NCBI GenBank assembly: GCA_011391285.1
Contig: JAABQU010000288.1
Coordinates: 1 to 59,705, forward strand
DNA length: 59,705 bases
Direction of reading: 5' to 3'
Source of the DNA: Thiobacillus sp.
Lineage (GTDB): Bacteria; Pseudomonadota; Gammaproteobacteria; Burkholderiales; Thiobacillaceae
Part shown: positions 24,088-33,207 of the stretch, piece after piece
How the letters are laid out: each line of letters opens with the position of its first letter
Numbering within the stretch: position 1 is the stretch's first letter
Translations under genes and position numbers: made by a program
Notes under the pieces: model-generated
Seen by the model: only the letters and a program-made list of their open reading frames with translations
Told to the model about the DNA's origin: nothing
The model's database searches: none

Positions 24088-26295
24088 GTGTCAGACGATT
24101 CCATTGAACCTTCGCCACTGATTCGAACGGTCAGCAGTTTTCCGGTGCGCCCCCGCCTGCTATTGGTGGACGACGAGCCGCTGATACTGGAAGGCTTGAG
24201 CCGCCTGCTGAGCGTCCGTGATTACGAGGTCTTGACGGCCAACGGCGGCTGCGAAGCCCTGATCGCCATCGGCAAGCAACTGTTCGACATCATCCTGCTC
24301 GATCTCGGCATGCCCGACCTGGACGGCAACGAGGTGCTGCGCTTCGTTGCCGAGCGCTGCCCCGATACGCCTGTGATCGTGGTGTCCGGCGACAGCACCA
24401 TCGATGCGGCGATCCGTGCGCTGCGCGGCGGGGCCTCGGACTTCGTGCGCAAGCCCTATGAGTCGGAGGAGTTGCTGCGCCGCATCGACAACACCCTGAC
24501 GCGGCGGCGGCTGGAAAAGGAAAACAACCATATCCTGCAGCGCCTGCAGCAGTCGGAAAAGTGGCACCGTTTCCTGGTCAACAGTTCGCCCGATTTCATC
24601 TACACCCTGGACTGCGAAGGCCGCTTCACCTTCGTCAACGACCGTGCCGAAAGCCTGATCGGCTATCGGCGTGATGAATTGCTTGGCCAGCATTACAGCC
24701 TGGTGATCCACGAGGACGACATCGCACGCGCCGAACACATCTTCAACGAACGCCGCGCCGGAGACCGTAGCGCGCGAAACATCGAGATCCGCCTCAAGTG
24801 CAACCCGGGGATGCGTCGCCCGCGTCCGATGAACGGCCGCTGCAAGTCGGTCGAGCTGACTGCCACTGGCATGTACGACGAGGAGGCGGGTCCCTTCGAG
24901 CAGCGTTTCATCGGCAGCTACGGCGTCGCCAAGGACGTCACGGAGCGCAAGCAGGCCGAGGAGACGGTGCACTATCAGACCTATCATGACCTGCTGACCG
25001 GACTGCCGAACCGCGCCCTGTTCCGCGACCACCTCGGCCTCATGGTGGCACAGGCCAAACGTACCCACAATCCGCTGGCGGTGCTGAGCCTTGATCTGGA
25101 CCACTTCAAGGTGATCAACGACTCGCTGGGTCACACCATCGGCGACGAAATGCTGCTCGCCGTCGGGGCACGCCTGCGCCAGTGCCTGCGCGAAGGCGAC
25201 ACCCTGGCGCGGCTTGGCGGCGACGAGTTCGCCGTGCTGCTGCCCACGCTGGTGTCGCGCGGCGATGTCGAGCACATCTGCCGCAAGATCATTCAGGTGC
25301 TGTCCAAGCCTGTGTACGTCAAGGGCCATGAAATCTACGTCTCGGTCAGCATCGGCGCCTGCGTCGCCCCGGAAGACGGCGAGCAGGTCGACAGCCTGAT
25401 CCGGCAGGCTGAAATCGCCATGTACCGGGCCAAGTCGCAGGGCCGCAGCCGCCTGCAGTTCTGGGAATCCGGCATGCAGGCGCCCTATTCCGAACGCATG
25501 CAGATCGAGGTCGACCTGCGCCGTGCCCTGGCGCGCAACGAATTCGTCTTGTTCTATCAGCCGCAGGTCGATGCCCAGACGGGCGAAGTGCGCGGCTTTG
25601 AAGCCCTGCTGCGCTGGTGGCATCCGCAGCGCGGCTTGCTGACCCCCGCCGACTTCATCCCGGTGGCCGAAGAGTCCGGCGTCATCGTTCCCATCGGCGA
25701 CTGGGTGCTGCGCCAGGCGGGTGCGCAGATGGCCGAATGGCGCAAGGCCGGGCTGCCGCCAGTGCGCCTGTCGGTCAACATTTCGGCGCGTCAGCTCGAA
25801 AGCGCCGACTTCGTCGACAGCGTCATGCGCGCGGTGCAGGTGTATTCGCTGGACGGCAATCTGATGGAGTTGGAGATCACCGAGAGCCTGCTGATGCGAG
25901 ACTTCGAAGCCAATGCGATCAAGCTCGGACGGCTTTCCACGGCAGGCATCCGTCTCGCCATCGACGATTTCGGCACCGGCTACAGCTCGTTCAAATACCT
26001 GTCGCGCTTTCCCATTCATACCCTGAAGATCGACCAGTCTTTCGTGCAGGAACTCGACCGTGAAGAAAACATGTCCATCGTCAACGCGATGATTGCCATG
26101 GGCCGCGGCATGAAGCTGAACGTCGTTGCCGAGGGGGTCGAAACCGCCGGCCAACTGGCCAGGCTGCAACAGATGCAATGCCACGAAATACAGGGTTATT
26201 TCTACAGCGCGCCGATGTCCAGCCATGCTGCAACGGCGCTGCTGGGCGAGAACGGGCGCGGCTTCGAGAAGAGCGACCGGCGCGTGGCCGGCTAA
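24088..26295 (+). CDS. Response regulator with PAS, GGDEF and EAL domains (cyclic-di-GMP turnover)
   Basis: Predicted 735 aa from a GTG start with AAGGAG 12 bases upstream. Receiver domain 22-135 with Asp28/29, phosphoacceptor Asp72 and Lys122; a short coiled coil; PAS about 160-290; diguanylate cyclase about 295-460 with intact GGDEF (377-381) and an allosteric RxxD site (368-371); phosphodiesterase about 475-725 with EALLRW (505-510), the DDFGTGYSS loop and KIDQSFV. Both catalytic motifs are intact, so either activity is possible. The direction is probably set by phosphorylation from the adjacent kinase and by the PAS ligand. Confidence 0.93.
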   Translation: MSDDSIEPSPLIRTVSSFPVRPRLLLVDDEPLILEGLSRLLSVRDYEVLTANGGCEALIAIGKQLFDIILLDLGMPDLDGNEVLRFVAERCPDTPVIVVSGDSTIDAAIRALRGGASDFVRKPYESEELLRRIDNTLTRRRLEKENNHILQRLQQSEKWHRFLVNSSPDFIYTLDCEGRFTFVNDRAESLIGYRRDELLGQHYSLVIHEDDIARAEHIFNERRAGDRSARNIEIRLKCNPGMRRPRPMNGRCKSVELTATGMYDEEAGPFEQRFIGSYGVAKDVTERKQAEETVHYQTYHDLLTGLPNRALFRDHLGLMVAQAKRTHNPLAVLSLDLDHFKVINDSLGHTIGDEMLLAVGARLRQCLREGDTLARLGGDEFAVLLPTLVSRGDVEHICRKIIQVLSKPVYVKGHEIYVSVSIGACVAPEDGEQVDSLIRQAEIAMYRAKSQGRSRLQFWESGMQAPYSERMQIEVDLRRALARNEFVLFYQPQVDAQTGEVRGFEALLRWWHPQRGLLTPADFIPVAEESGVIVPIGDWVLRQAGAQMAEWRKAGLPPVRLSVNISARQLESADFVDSVMRAVQVYSLDGNLMELEITESLLMRDFEANAIKLGRLSTAGIRLAIDDFGTGYSSFKYLSRFPIHTLKIDQSFVQELDREENMSIVNAMIAMGRGMKLNVVAEGVETAGQLARLQQMQCHEIQGYFYSAPMSSHAATALLGENGRGFEKSDRRVAG

Positions 26296-26310
26296 CCCGG
26301 ATTGATCAAT

Positions 26311-26338
26311 TGCCGCGCTGCTTTAATGCAGGCGCGGC
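26311..26338. terminator. Hairpin between convergent GGDEF/EAL and glcB genes
   Basis: GCCGCGC-TGC and GCA-G-GCGCGGC pair around a TTTAAT loop with one bulged G. It occupies the 43-bp space between the convergent stops. No T tract follows on either strand, so its strength as a terminator is uncertain. Confidence 0.4.
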
Positions 26339-28516
26339 TCAATCCCCGCGCAGGGCGGCCTTGAACGCCCGGCGGCGCCGGTGCAAAGTGGGTTCGGTAT
26401 AGCCGTTGGGCACGCGCCGACCGTGGAAAATCAGGTCTTGCGCGGCCTGGAAAGCCAGGCTGATGTAGTGCGGCGCCATGTTGATGTAATGCGGGTCGCC
26501 GGCATTCTGCTGATCCACCAGGCGGGCCATCCGCTTCAACGATTCCAGCACCTGGGTTTCGTTCACGATGCCGTGATGCAGCCAGTTGGCAATGTGCTGG
26601 CTGGAAATGCGCAGCGTTGCCCGGTCTTCCATCAGGCCGACGTTGTCGAGGTCCGGCACCTTGGATGCGCCCATGCCCTGGTCGATCCAGCGCACCACAT
26701 AACCGAGCAGGCCCTGGATATTGTTGTCCAGTTCCTGCCGGATGTCTTCCGGCGACCAGGCCGGCTTCGTCACCACCGGAATCGCCAGCAGGTCATCGAG
26801 CGAGGCGCGTTCGCGTTGCCGTAGCGCGATCTGGCGCGCAAACACATCCACCCGGTGGTAGTGGATGGCGTGCAGGGTGGCGGCAGTAGGCGATGGCACC
26901 CAGGCGCAGTTGGCGCCGGCTTCGGGGTGCGCCTGCTTCGAGGCCATCATGCCGGCCATCAGATCGGGCATGGTCCACATGCCCTTGCCGATCTGCGCCC
27001 GGCCCGCGAGGCCGCAAGCCAGCCCGATGTCCACGTTCCAGTTCTCGTAGGCTTGGAGCCAGGCTGCGGATTTCATCTCGTTTTTTCTAAGCACCGGCCC
27101 CGCCTCCATCGAGGTATGAATCTCGTCGCCGGTACGATCGAGAAAGCCGGTATTGATGAAGATCAGGCGCTCGCGCGCCTCGCGGATGCAGGCCTTGAGA
27201 TTGAGCGTGGTGCGGCGCTCCTCGTCCATGATGCCGATCTTCAGTGTATTGCGTGGCAGGCCCAGCACGTCCTCGATGCGTGCAAACAGATCGACCGTGA
27301 AGGCCACTTCGTCCGGACCGTGCTGTTTGGGTTTGACGATGTAGACACTGCCGCTGCGGCTGTTGCGCAGCGGGCTGGTGCTCTTGAGGTCGTGCAGCGC
27401 GCAGGTGCTGGTGATGAGGCCGTCGAGCAGGCCCTCGAACACCTCGTTGCCCTCCGGGTCCAGCACTGCATCGTTGGTCATCAGATGGCCGACGTTGCGC
27501 ACCAGCATCAGGCTGCGGCCGGGGACTTCGAAGGCGCGGCCTTCGGGCGAGAGGTAGCGGCGGTCGGCATTGAGGCTGCGGGTCAGGGTCTTGCCGCCCT
27601 TGTCGAAGCTGCTTGAAAGTTCGCCCTTCATCAGCCCCAGCCAGTTGCGATAGACCTGCACCTTGTCCCCGGCATCCACCGCGGCCACCGAATCCTCGCA
27701 GTCCATGATGGTGGTGAGCGCGGCTTCCATGAAGATGTCGCGGATGCCGGTGGGATGCAGTTCGTGGATGGGATGGTCGGTGTTGAAATGAATCTCGATG
27801 TGCAGGCCGTGGTGCGCCAGCAGCAAGGAGCTGATCGCGCCGGCCTTTTCCTGATAGCCCCTGAATTGGCCAGGGTCGCACAATCCGGTGTGGGTCCCGC
27901 TCGACAGCGTCACCGAGAGTTGCCCTGACTTGACCGAGTAGGCGATGGCATCGATGTAGCTGCCCTCGCGCAAGGGGGCGGCTTCGTCGAGAAAGGCCTT
28001 GGCGTAGGCGATGACTTTGGCGCCACGCACCGGATTGAAGGCGCCCTTCTTTTCGGCACCGTCGGCTTCGGGAATGACGTCGGTGCCGTAGAGGGCATCG
28101 AACAGGCTGCCCCAGCGCGCATTGGCGGCATTCAGCGCATAGCGGGCGTTGTTCACAGGTACCACCAGTTGCGGGCCAGCGATGCGGGCGATTTCGGCGT
28201 CGACATTTTCGGTGCCGATGACGAAGTCGTCACCCTCCGGCAGCAGGTAGCCGATCTCAGCCAGATAGCGCTTGTAAGCCGCAGCGTCGTGCGGCTGGCC
28301 CTTGCGCTCCAGATGCCAGGCGTCGATGCGGGCCTGCAGTTCGTCGCGCCGTGCCAGCAGCGCGCGGTTGCGCGGGGTCAGCTCGCGCAGCATGTCGGCG
28401 AAGCCCTGCCACAGCGTATCGCTGCTGATGCCGGTGCCTTGCAGGATTTCGTCGTGCACCAGATCGTAAAGCGGCTGGGCGATCTGCAGGCCGGCAACCG
28501 TGACACGTGCGCTCAT
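26339..28516 (-). CDS. glcB: Malate synthase G
   Basis: Predicted 725 aa, the normal length for the monomeric G form. Recognisable blocks: [17 protein letters not shown] near the N-terminus, [28 protein letters not shown] and [20 protein letters not shown] around the catalytic arginine and aspartate, and [16 protein letters not shown] near the C-terminus. It condenses glyoxylate with acetyl-CoA to malate. It is the last gene of a unit with a TRAP transporter, tartronate-semialdehyde reductase and hydroxyacid dehydrogenase (12 bp after the last), so it probably drains glyoxylate made or imported by that unit. Confidence 0.95.
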   Translation of the reverse strand: MSARVTVAGLQIAQPLYDLVHDEILQGTGISSDTLWQGFADMLRELTPRNRALLARRDELQARIDAWHLERKGQPHDAAAYKRYLAEIGYLLPEGDDFVIGTENVDAEIARIAGPQLVVPVNNARYALNAANARWGSLFDALYGTDVIPEADGAEKKGAFNPVRGAKVIAYAKAFLDEAAPLREGSYIDAIAYSVKSGQLSVTLSSGTHTGLCDPGQFRGYQEKAGAISSLLLAHHGLHIEIHFNTDHPIHELHPTGIRDIFMEAALTTIMDCEDSVAAVDAGDKVQVYRNWLGLMKGELSSSFDKGGKTLTRSLNADRRYLSPEGRAFEVPGRSLMLVRNVGHLMTNDAVLDPEGNEVFEGLLDGLITSTCALHDLKSTSPLRNSRSGSVYIVKPKQHGPDEVAFTVDLFARIEDVLGLPRNTLKIGIMDEERRTTLNLKACIREARERLIFINTGFLDRTGDEIHTSMEAGPVLRKNEMKSAAWLQAYENWNVDIGLACGLAGRAQIGKGMWTMPDLMAGMMASKQAHPEAGANCAWVPSPTAATLHAIHYHRVDVFARQIALRQRERASLDDLLAIPVVTKPAWSPEDIRQELDNNIQGLLGYVVRWIDQGMGASKVPDLDNVGLMEDRATLRISSQHIANWLHHGIVNETQVLESLKRMARLVDQQNAGDPHYINMAPHYISLAFQAAQDLIFHGRRVPNGYTEPTLHRRRRAFKAALRGD

Positions 28517-28528
28517 GGCTCGATCCTC

Positions 28529-29479
28529 TCAGGTGACGACGTTGCTGGGCGTGCCGGCTACGAAGGCCTCGATGTTGTCCACCAGCTGGTCGGCGAGGAT
28601 CTGCATGGCCTCGCGGCTGGACCAGGCGACGTGCGGCGTGAGGATGAAGTTCGGCAGGTCGAGGTCGAGCAATGGGTTGCCTTCGCGCGGCGGCTCGACC
28701 GCCAGAACGTCGAAACCGGCACCGCCGATGCGTCCCGATTTCAGCGCCTCGATCAGCGCGGCCTCGTCCACCAGATTGCCGCGTGCGGTATTGATAAGGA
28801 TGGCGGTGGGTTTCACCAGGCCGAACTCACGCGTGCCGATCATGTGCCGCGTTTTCGGCGTCAGCGGGGTATGCAGCGAGATGACATCGGCTTCGCGCAT
28901 CACGGTGTCGAAGGGCGTGTAGCCCTCGCGTGTCGTTGCGGCGCCCTTGTGCTCGGATACGAGCACGTGCATACCGAAGGCTTCGGCAAGCTTCCTCACG
29001 CCGTTGCCGAGCGTGCCGTAGCCGACGAGCCCGAGGGTGCTGCCGTAGAGATCGTTGACCGGCCGGGTAAACAGACAGAACTGGTCGGCCTGTTGCCACA
29101 GGCCGGCGCGCACGTCCTCGCGCCAGCCGAGCAGGTTACGGCGCAGCGCGAGCATCATCATGAAGACATGCTCGGGCAGGGTGTGCACCGCGTAGCCGCG
29201 GATGTTTGAAACGACGATGCCATGCTCGCGGCAGTAGGCCAGGTCGACGATGTCGGTGCCGGTGGCGGCGACGGCGATCATTTTCACGCGGGGTGCCTGC
29301 GCCAGAAACTCGCCCGGGAGTTTCACCTTGTTGGTGATGACGATGTCGGCGCCCTGGATGCGAGATACAACGTCCTCCGGCCGGCTCTGCTCGTGGTCGA
29401 TCCAGTCGTGTGCAAATGACGGCGCATGCATATCGGCGACCAGGCTTGCGCGGTCGAGGAAGACGATGCGGCGGCTCAT
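28529..29479 (-). CDS. D-isomer-specific 2-hydroxyacid dehydrogenase (hydroxypyruvate/glyoxylate reductase-like)
   Basis: Predicted 316 aa with both domains: substrate domain 1-95 and 290-316, NAD domain about 100-285 with GLVGYGTLGNGV, the catalytic Arg in LINTARGNLVDE, Glu in the VEPPREGNP region and His in LTPHVAWSS. It resembles glycerate dehydrogenase/hydroxypyruvate reductase. It overlaps the GarR-like gene by 4 bp. In this setting it would interconvert hydroxypyruvate with D-glycerate, or glyoxylate with glycolate. Its first 95 residues have a free-standing counterpart at 18641-18994. Confidence 0.87.
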   Translation of the reverse strand: MSRRIVFLDRASLVADMHAPSFAHDWIDHEQSRPEDVVSRIQGADIVITNKVKLPGEFLAQAPRVKMIAVAATGTDIVDLAYCREHGIVVSNIRGYAVHTLPEHVFMMMLALRRNLLGWREDVRAGLWQQADQFCLFTRPVNDLYGSTLGLVGYGTLGNGVRKLAEAFGMHVLVSEHKGAATTREGYTPFDTVMREADVISLHTPLTPKTRHMIGTREFGLVKPTAILINTARGNLVDEAALIEALKSGRIGGAGFDVLAVEPPREGNPLLDLDLPNFILTPHVAWSSREAMQILADQLVDNIEAFVAGTPSNVVT

Positions 29480-30357
29480 TCCCGCTCCATGCCGGACTCG
29501 CGCTCGACGATCTTCATCACGGCCGCCGAATCGAGTTCGGCGCCGCCGGTGCCCATCAGTGCGTTCAGATGCTGCATCACCATTGCGGCGCCCGGCAGGG
29601 CGAGCCCGAGTTCCTTGGCGTCCTGCATCACGATGTTGATGTCCTTCTGGTGCAGCTTGGTCTTGAAGCCTGGCGTGTAGTCGTTGTCGAGCATGCGCTT
29701 GCCGTGCACTTCAAGGATGCGACTGCCGGCGAAGCCACCCATCAGCGCATCGCGCACCTTGGCCGGGTCGACGTCGTTCTTGCGGGCGAAGGTGAGCGCC
29801 TCGGCGACCGCCTCGATGGTGACCGCGACCACGATCTGGTTGCACGCCTTGGCAACCTGACCGGCGCCGTTGTCGCCGACCAGCACGATGTTCTTGCCCA
29901 TCGCTTCGAACACCGGCTTCACGCGCTCGAATACCTCGGGCTTGCCGCCGACCATGATCGAGAGTGTGGCGTTGATCGCGCCGACCTCGCCGCCGGACAC
30001 CGGGGCATCGAGCATGTCGATGCCGTGGTCGCGCAGCCGTTTGGCCATGTGGCGCGTGGCTGTGGGCGAGATGGTGCTCATGTCGACCACCACCGAGCCG
30101 GGTCGGGCGCCATGGATGACGCCGTTCTCGTCGAACAGAACCTGCTCGACGTCGGGTGTGTCGGACACCATGATGATGATGATGTCAGCCTGCGCGGCCG
30201 CTTCCGCGATCGACGCGCATCCGGCGCAGCCAGCGTCCAGGGGTGGCGTCATGGATTCTGGACGCCGACCGTGGACGAACACTGTGTGGCCGGCCTTCTT
30301 CAGATTGATGGCCATGGGCCTGCCCATGATGCCCATGCCGATGAATGCAATATTCAT
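29476..30357 (-). CDS. garR: Beta-hydroxyacid dehydrogenase, tartronate-semialdehyde reductase-like (copy 2)
   Basis: Predicted 293 aa. GxGxMGxxMxxNL motif FIGMGIMGRPMAINL, DAPVSGGEVGAINATLSIMVGG, and GAGQVAKACNQIVVA with the catalytic lysine. It is plainly paralogous to the gene at 18991-19872 (same length, same motifs, many identical stretches), with copy-specific changes such as a PPLDAGCAGCASIAEAAAQ segment. It sits between dctM (44 bp upstream) and the hydroxyacid dehydrogenase (4 bp overlap). Confidence 0.88.
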   Translation of the reverse strand: MNIAFIGMGIMGRPMAINLKKAGHTVFVHGRRPESMTPPLDAGCAGCASIAEAAAQADIIIIMVSDTPDVEQVLFDENGVIHGARPGSVVVDMSTISPTATRHMAKRLRDHGIDMLDAPVSGGEVGAINATLSIMVGGKPEVFERVKPVFEAMGKNIVLVGDNGAGQVAKACNQIVVAVTIEAVAEALTFARKNDVDPAKVRDALMGGFAGSRILEVHGKRMLDNDYTPGFKTKLHQKDINIVMQDAKELGLALPGAAMVMQHLNALMGTGGAELDSAAVMKIVERESGMERE

Positions 30358-30401
30358 CGTTTCTCCTTCATTAGCTGTCGTTCGATGGGTTAAATCGCCC
30401 C

Positions 30402-32564
30402 TTATTTATAGAGCACGCCCGGCAGCCACAGGCCGATCTGCGGCCAGATATACAGCATGGCCATGGCGACGATCACCAGTCCCAGGAAAGGCATGGATCC
30501 CATGAATATCTGCCCCAGCGACACATTGGGCGGCGCGATGCCTTTGAGATAGAACGCCGCCGGCGCCATCGGCGGCGACAGGAAGGACATCTGCAGGTTG
30601 AGCGCCACCAGCAGGCCGAAGAACAGCGGGTCGATGCCGAAATGGGGCAGCAGAGGAATGAAGATCGGCATGAAAATGACGATGATCTCCGTCCACTCCA
30701 GCGGCCAGCCCAGGATGAAAATGATGAACTGGGTGAGCAGCAGGAATTCCAGCGGCGTCATGTTGAGCGACAGCACCCACTGCTCGACTACATGCTGTCC
30801 GCCCAGCAGGGAAAACGCCGCCGAGTAGATGCTGGCGCCGACGAACAGCCAGCACACCATGGCGGAGGTCTTGGCGGTGAGAAACACCGACTCCCTGAGC
30901 ATGGGGATGAGCTTGACCTGCCAGCTGGCGAGCAGCGCCCAGACAAGGAATGCCAGCATGGAGGCGAGCCCCAGAGCCGGCGGCAGGGGCGCAGCGATCA
31001 CATTCGCCTGATGCAAGGCGAACCAGATGATCGAGGCAAGAAATATCCCCCACAGCACGATCCAGATCGGCCACCAGCGCCTGCGCTGCTCGCGCGGTTT
31101 TTCATTGGCCATATAGAACGCCGCCAGCACGAAGCCGCCCAGCGCGCCCACGGCCGCCGCTTCGGAAGGCGTGGCCAAGCCAAACACGATGGAGCCCAGC
31201 ACACCCAGAATCATCACGGCCAGCGGGAAGAATGAGGTGAGCAGCATGTGGAACACTTGCAGGCGAGCGAAAGTGAGCAGCAGGTAGCCTACGCCCAGCA
31301 CCGCCACGCCGGCACCGACGGTTTTCCAGAATGCCGCCGGGGCGGGTTCGCGTTCGCCTGCCGTGTCGGCTGCAGCGGCTTCGGGCTCTTCCAGCGCGGG
31401 CGATTCAGCCGGAGCGGGCGGTTCGTCCAGGGCGGGCGGCGCTTCCAGCACCCCGGGTTCGGCAAGCGCCGGGGGCTCTTCTATTCCGGGCGCGGTTTCT
31501 TCCTCGGCGGGCGGTTCGGCGATGCCGGGAGCAGTTTCGTATTCGCTGCTGTCGCTGCTGAAGGCTTCGGCAGACGTTCCCATTTCCACCAGGCCGGAGG
31601 TATCGAACGTCACGGTCGGCTGGGTCAGCGTATTCCAGGTCAGCCCCATGATGATCGCGAATACGATGGCCGGCAGCAACGTCGTGAACAGCTCGCGCAT
31701 GACTTGCGTCTTGGCGACGCCCGCTCGATCCCTGCTGAACGCCGCCCGCAGCAGCGAAGGCAAGGCCAGGTGGCCGAAACGCCCGGCGATGCGCGCGTTG
31801 TCATCGGGAATGTCGACCACCCGCTCTGACGCCGGCAGCGGCGGCGCCCACTGCGGCTTGAACCAGGCCACCACGATGACGTAGACGACATACAGTCCTG
31901 CCAGCATGAGGCCGGGGAAGAAGGCGCCCGCGTAGAGCTGCACGACCGACACGCCCGCTGTTGCGCCATAGACGATGAGCAGGATGGAGGGCGGAATGAG
32001 AATGCCCAGAGTGCCGCCTGCCGCGATGACGCCGGCGGAGAGCTTGGTGTCGTAACCGGCGCGCAGCATGGCAGGCAACGCCAACAGGCCCATCAGCGTG
32101 ACCACGGCGCCGACGATGCCGGTGGCGGTGGCGAAAATGGCGCAGGTCACCAGGGTGGCCACGGCGAGCGAGCCTGGGATGCGCGCGGTGGCGATGTGAA
32201 TGGCGTGGAACAGCTTCTTGATCAGGTTCGCCCGCTCGACCAGATAGCCCATGAACAGGAACAGCGGAACGGCGATGAGCACGTCGCTGGTCATGACGCC
32301 ATAGGAGCGCTGCACCGCCAGGTCCAGGGTCTGCTGCACGGCTATGTCGGGGTCGACCGAGCGGTAGGCGAACCAGGAAAACAGGACGCCCATCCCCATC
32401 AGGGTGAAGGCGCTGGGGAAGCCCATCATCATCGCCACCACGATCAGGCACAGCATAATGATGCCGACGTGTCCGGTATTGAGGGTGCTCCATGGCGTCA
32501 CCAAGGCGATGGCCAGCAGGATCAGGCCCATGATGCCGAAGCCGATCACATTTCCTTTCTTCAT
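30402..32564 (-). CDS. dctM: TRAP transporter large permease (DctM) with a Pro/Ala/Glu-rich insertion
   Basis: Predicted 720 aa, far above the usual 430-ish residues. Membrane core 1-310 and 412-720 carries TRAP motifs: MMGFPSAFTLMGMG, PLFLFMGYLVERANL, GTLGILIPPSILLIVYG, and near the C-terminus LNLQMSFLSPPMAPAAFYL. Residues 318-410 are a low-complexity insert built of degenerate APGI-EPP / EEPPAL / LEAPPALDEPP units. Another 60-70 residues of extra hydrophobic sequence follow, as in the large FcbT3-like subgroup. It pairs with DctQ (4 bp overlap) and DctP for sodium-driven organic acid uptake. Confidence 0.9.
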   Translation of the reverse strand: MKKGNVIGFGIMGLILLAIALVTPWSTLNTGHVGIIMLCLIVVAMMMGFPSAFTLMGMGVLFSWFAYRSVDPDIAVQQTLDLAVQRSYGVMTSDVLIAVPLFLFMGYLVERANLIKKLFHAIHIATARIPGSLAVATLVTCAIFATATGIVGAVVTLMGLLALPAMLRAGYDTKLSAGVIAAGGTLGILIPPSILLIVYGATAGVSVVQLYAGAFFPGLMLAGLYVVYVIVVAWFKPQWAPPLPASERVVDIPDDNARIAGRFGHLALPSLLRAAFSRDRAGVAKTQVMRELFTTLLPAIVFAIIMGLTWNTLTQPTVTFDTSGLVEMGTSAEAFSSDSSEYETAPGIAEPPAEEETAPGIEEPPALAEPGVLEAPPALDEPPAPAESPALEEPEAAAADTAGEREPAPAAFWKTVGAGVAVLGVGYLLLTFARLQVFHMLLTSFFPLAVMILGVLGSIVFGLATPSEAAAVGALGGFVLAAFYMANEKPREQRRRWWPIWIVLWGIFLASIIWFALHQANVIAAPLPPALGLASMLAFLVWALLASWQVKLIPMLRESVFLTAKTSAMVCWLFVGASIYSAAFSLLGGQHVVEQWVLSLNMTPLEFLLLTQFIIFILGWPLEWTEIIVIFMPIFIPLLPHFGIDPLFFGLLVALNLQMSFLSPPMAPAAFYLKGIAPPNVSLGQIFMGSMPFLGLVIVAMAMLYIWPQIGLWLPGVLYK

Positions 32565-33151
32565 GGCCGTGCCTCCGCAGCGTCGTCTTTATCCTTGACC
32601 ATGGCCTTGAGTTCTTCCAGATCGATTTCTTCCACGTCCTTCATGCGGGCAGGCCAGTCACCCTGGCGCAGGCAGACCACGCAACGCAGGATTTCCACGA
32701 TGCCCTGCAGCAGCAGCAGGAAGCCGGCTGCCGGGATCACGAACTTGAAGGGGTACAGCGGCAACGGGTCGGGGCTGAAGGTGTTTTCGCGGATGGCCAG
32801 CGACTCGTTGGCATAGGTCCAGCCGGCCCAGGTGAGTGCGAGCACGCCGGGCAGGTAAAAGAAGATGAACAACACCAGATCGATGCCGGCCTGGGTGCGT
32901 GGGCTCAGAGAACCATACAGCACGTCGCCGCGGACGTGGCCCTGGTGCGCCAGGGTGTAGGCGCCGGCCATCATGAACAGGATGCCGTACAGCATGATCT
33001 GGGCATCGAGGGCCCAGGGATGGGGGTGATTCAGAAAATAGCGGGAAAATACTTCCCAGGAGATCAGCAGGGTAAGAACAACAATGGACCAGGCGAAAAA
33101 TCGACCCACGAACGTGGACAAGCGGTCGACCGCCATCATGAGTTTCTGCAT
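32561..33151 (-). CDS. dctQ: TRAP transporter small permease (DctQ)
   Basis: Predicted 196 aa with four hydrophobic segments (about 12-35, 48-66, 88-110, 135-160). WEVFSRYFLNHPHPWALDAQIMLYG is the conserved DctQ motif. The C-terminal 35 residues are highly charged (DVEEIDLEELKAMVKDKDD) and cytoplasmic. It overlaps dctM by 4 bp and follows dctP, from which it is separated by a perfect 9-bp hairpin. Confidence 0.92.
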   Translation of the reverse strand: MQKLMMAVDRLSTFVGRFFAWSIVVLTLLISWEVFSRYFLNHPHPWALDAQIMLYGILFMMAGAYTLAHQGHVRGDVLYGSLSPRTQAGIDLVLFIFFYLPGVLALTWAGWTYANESLAIRENTFSPDPLPLYPFKFVIPAAGFLLLLQGIVEILRCVVCLRQGDWPARMKDVEEIDLEELKAMVKDKDDAAEARP

Positions 33152-33173
33152 AAAGAGCGACCCGAAGGGTTAA

Positions 33174-33195
33174 GCCGCCGGCTCCTGCCGGCGGC
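33174..33195 (-). promoter_or_regulatory. Intercistronic hairpin between dctP and dctQ
   Basis: GCCGCCGGC (33174-33182), loop TCCT, GCCGGCGGC (33187-33195), a perfect 9-bp stem with no T tract. It lies just after the dctP stop. Such stems often protect the 3' end of the binding-protein message or partly terminate transcription, giving more DctP than DctQM. Confidence 0.6.
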
Positions 33196-33207
33196 TGACA
33201 AGGGTGT

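Noticed and set aside
24160..26226. 688-codon minus-strand open frame opposite the GGDEF/EAL gene
   Set aside because: It is an antisense shadow of a gene with intact receiver, GGDEF and EAL motifs.
29966..30200. Possible frameshift in the garR copy at 29476-30357
   Set aside because: The extra AGCAGC-type segment is in frame and length equals the paralogue's 293 aa.
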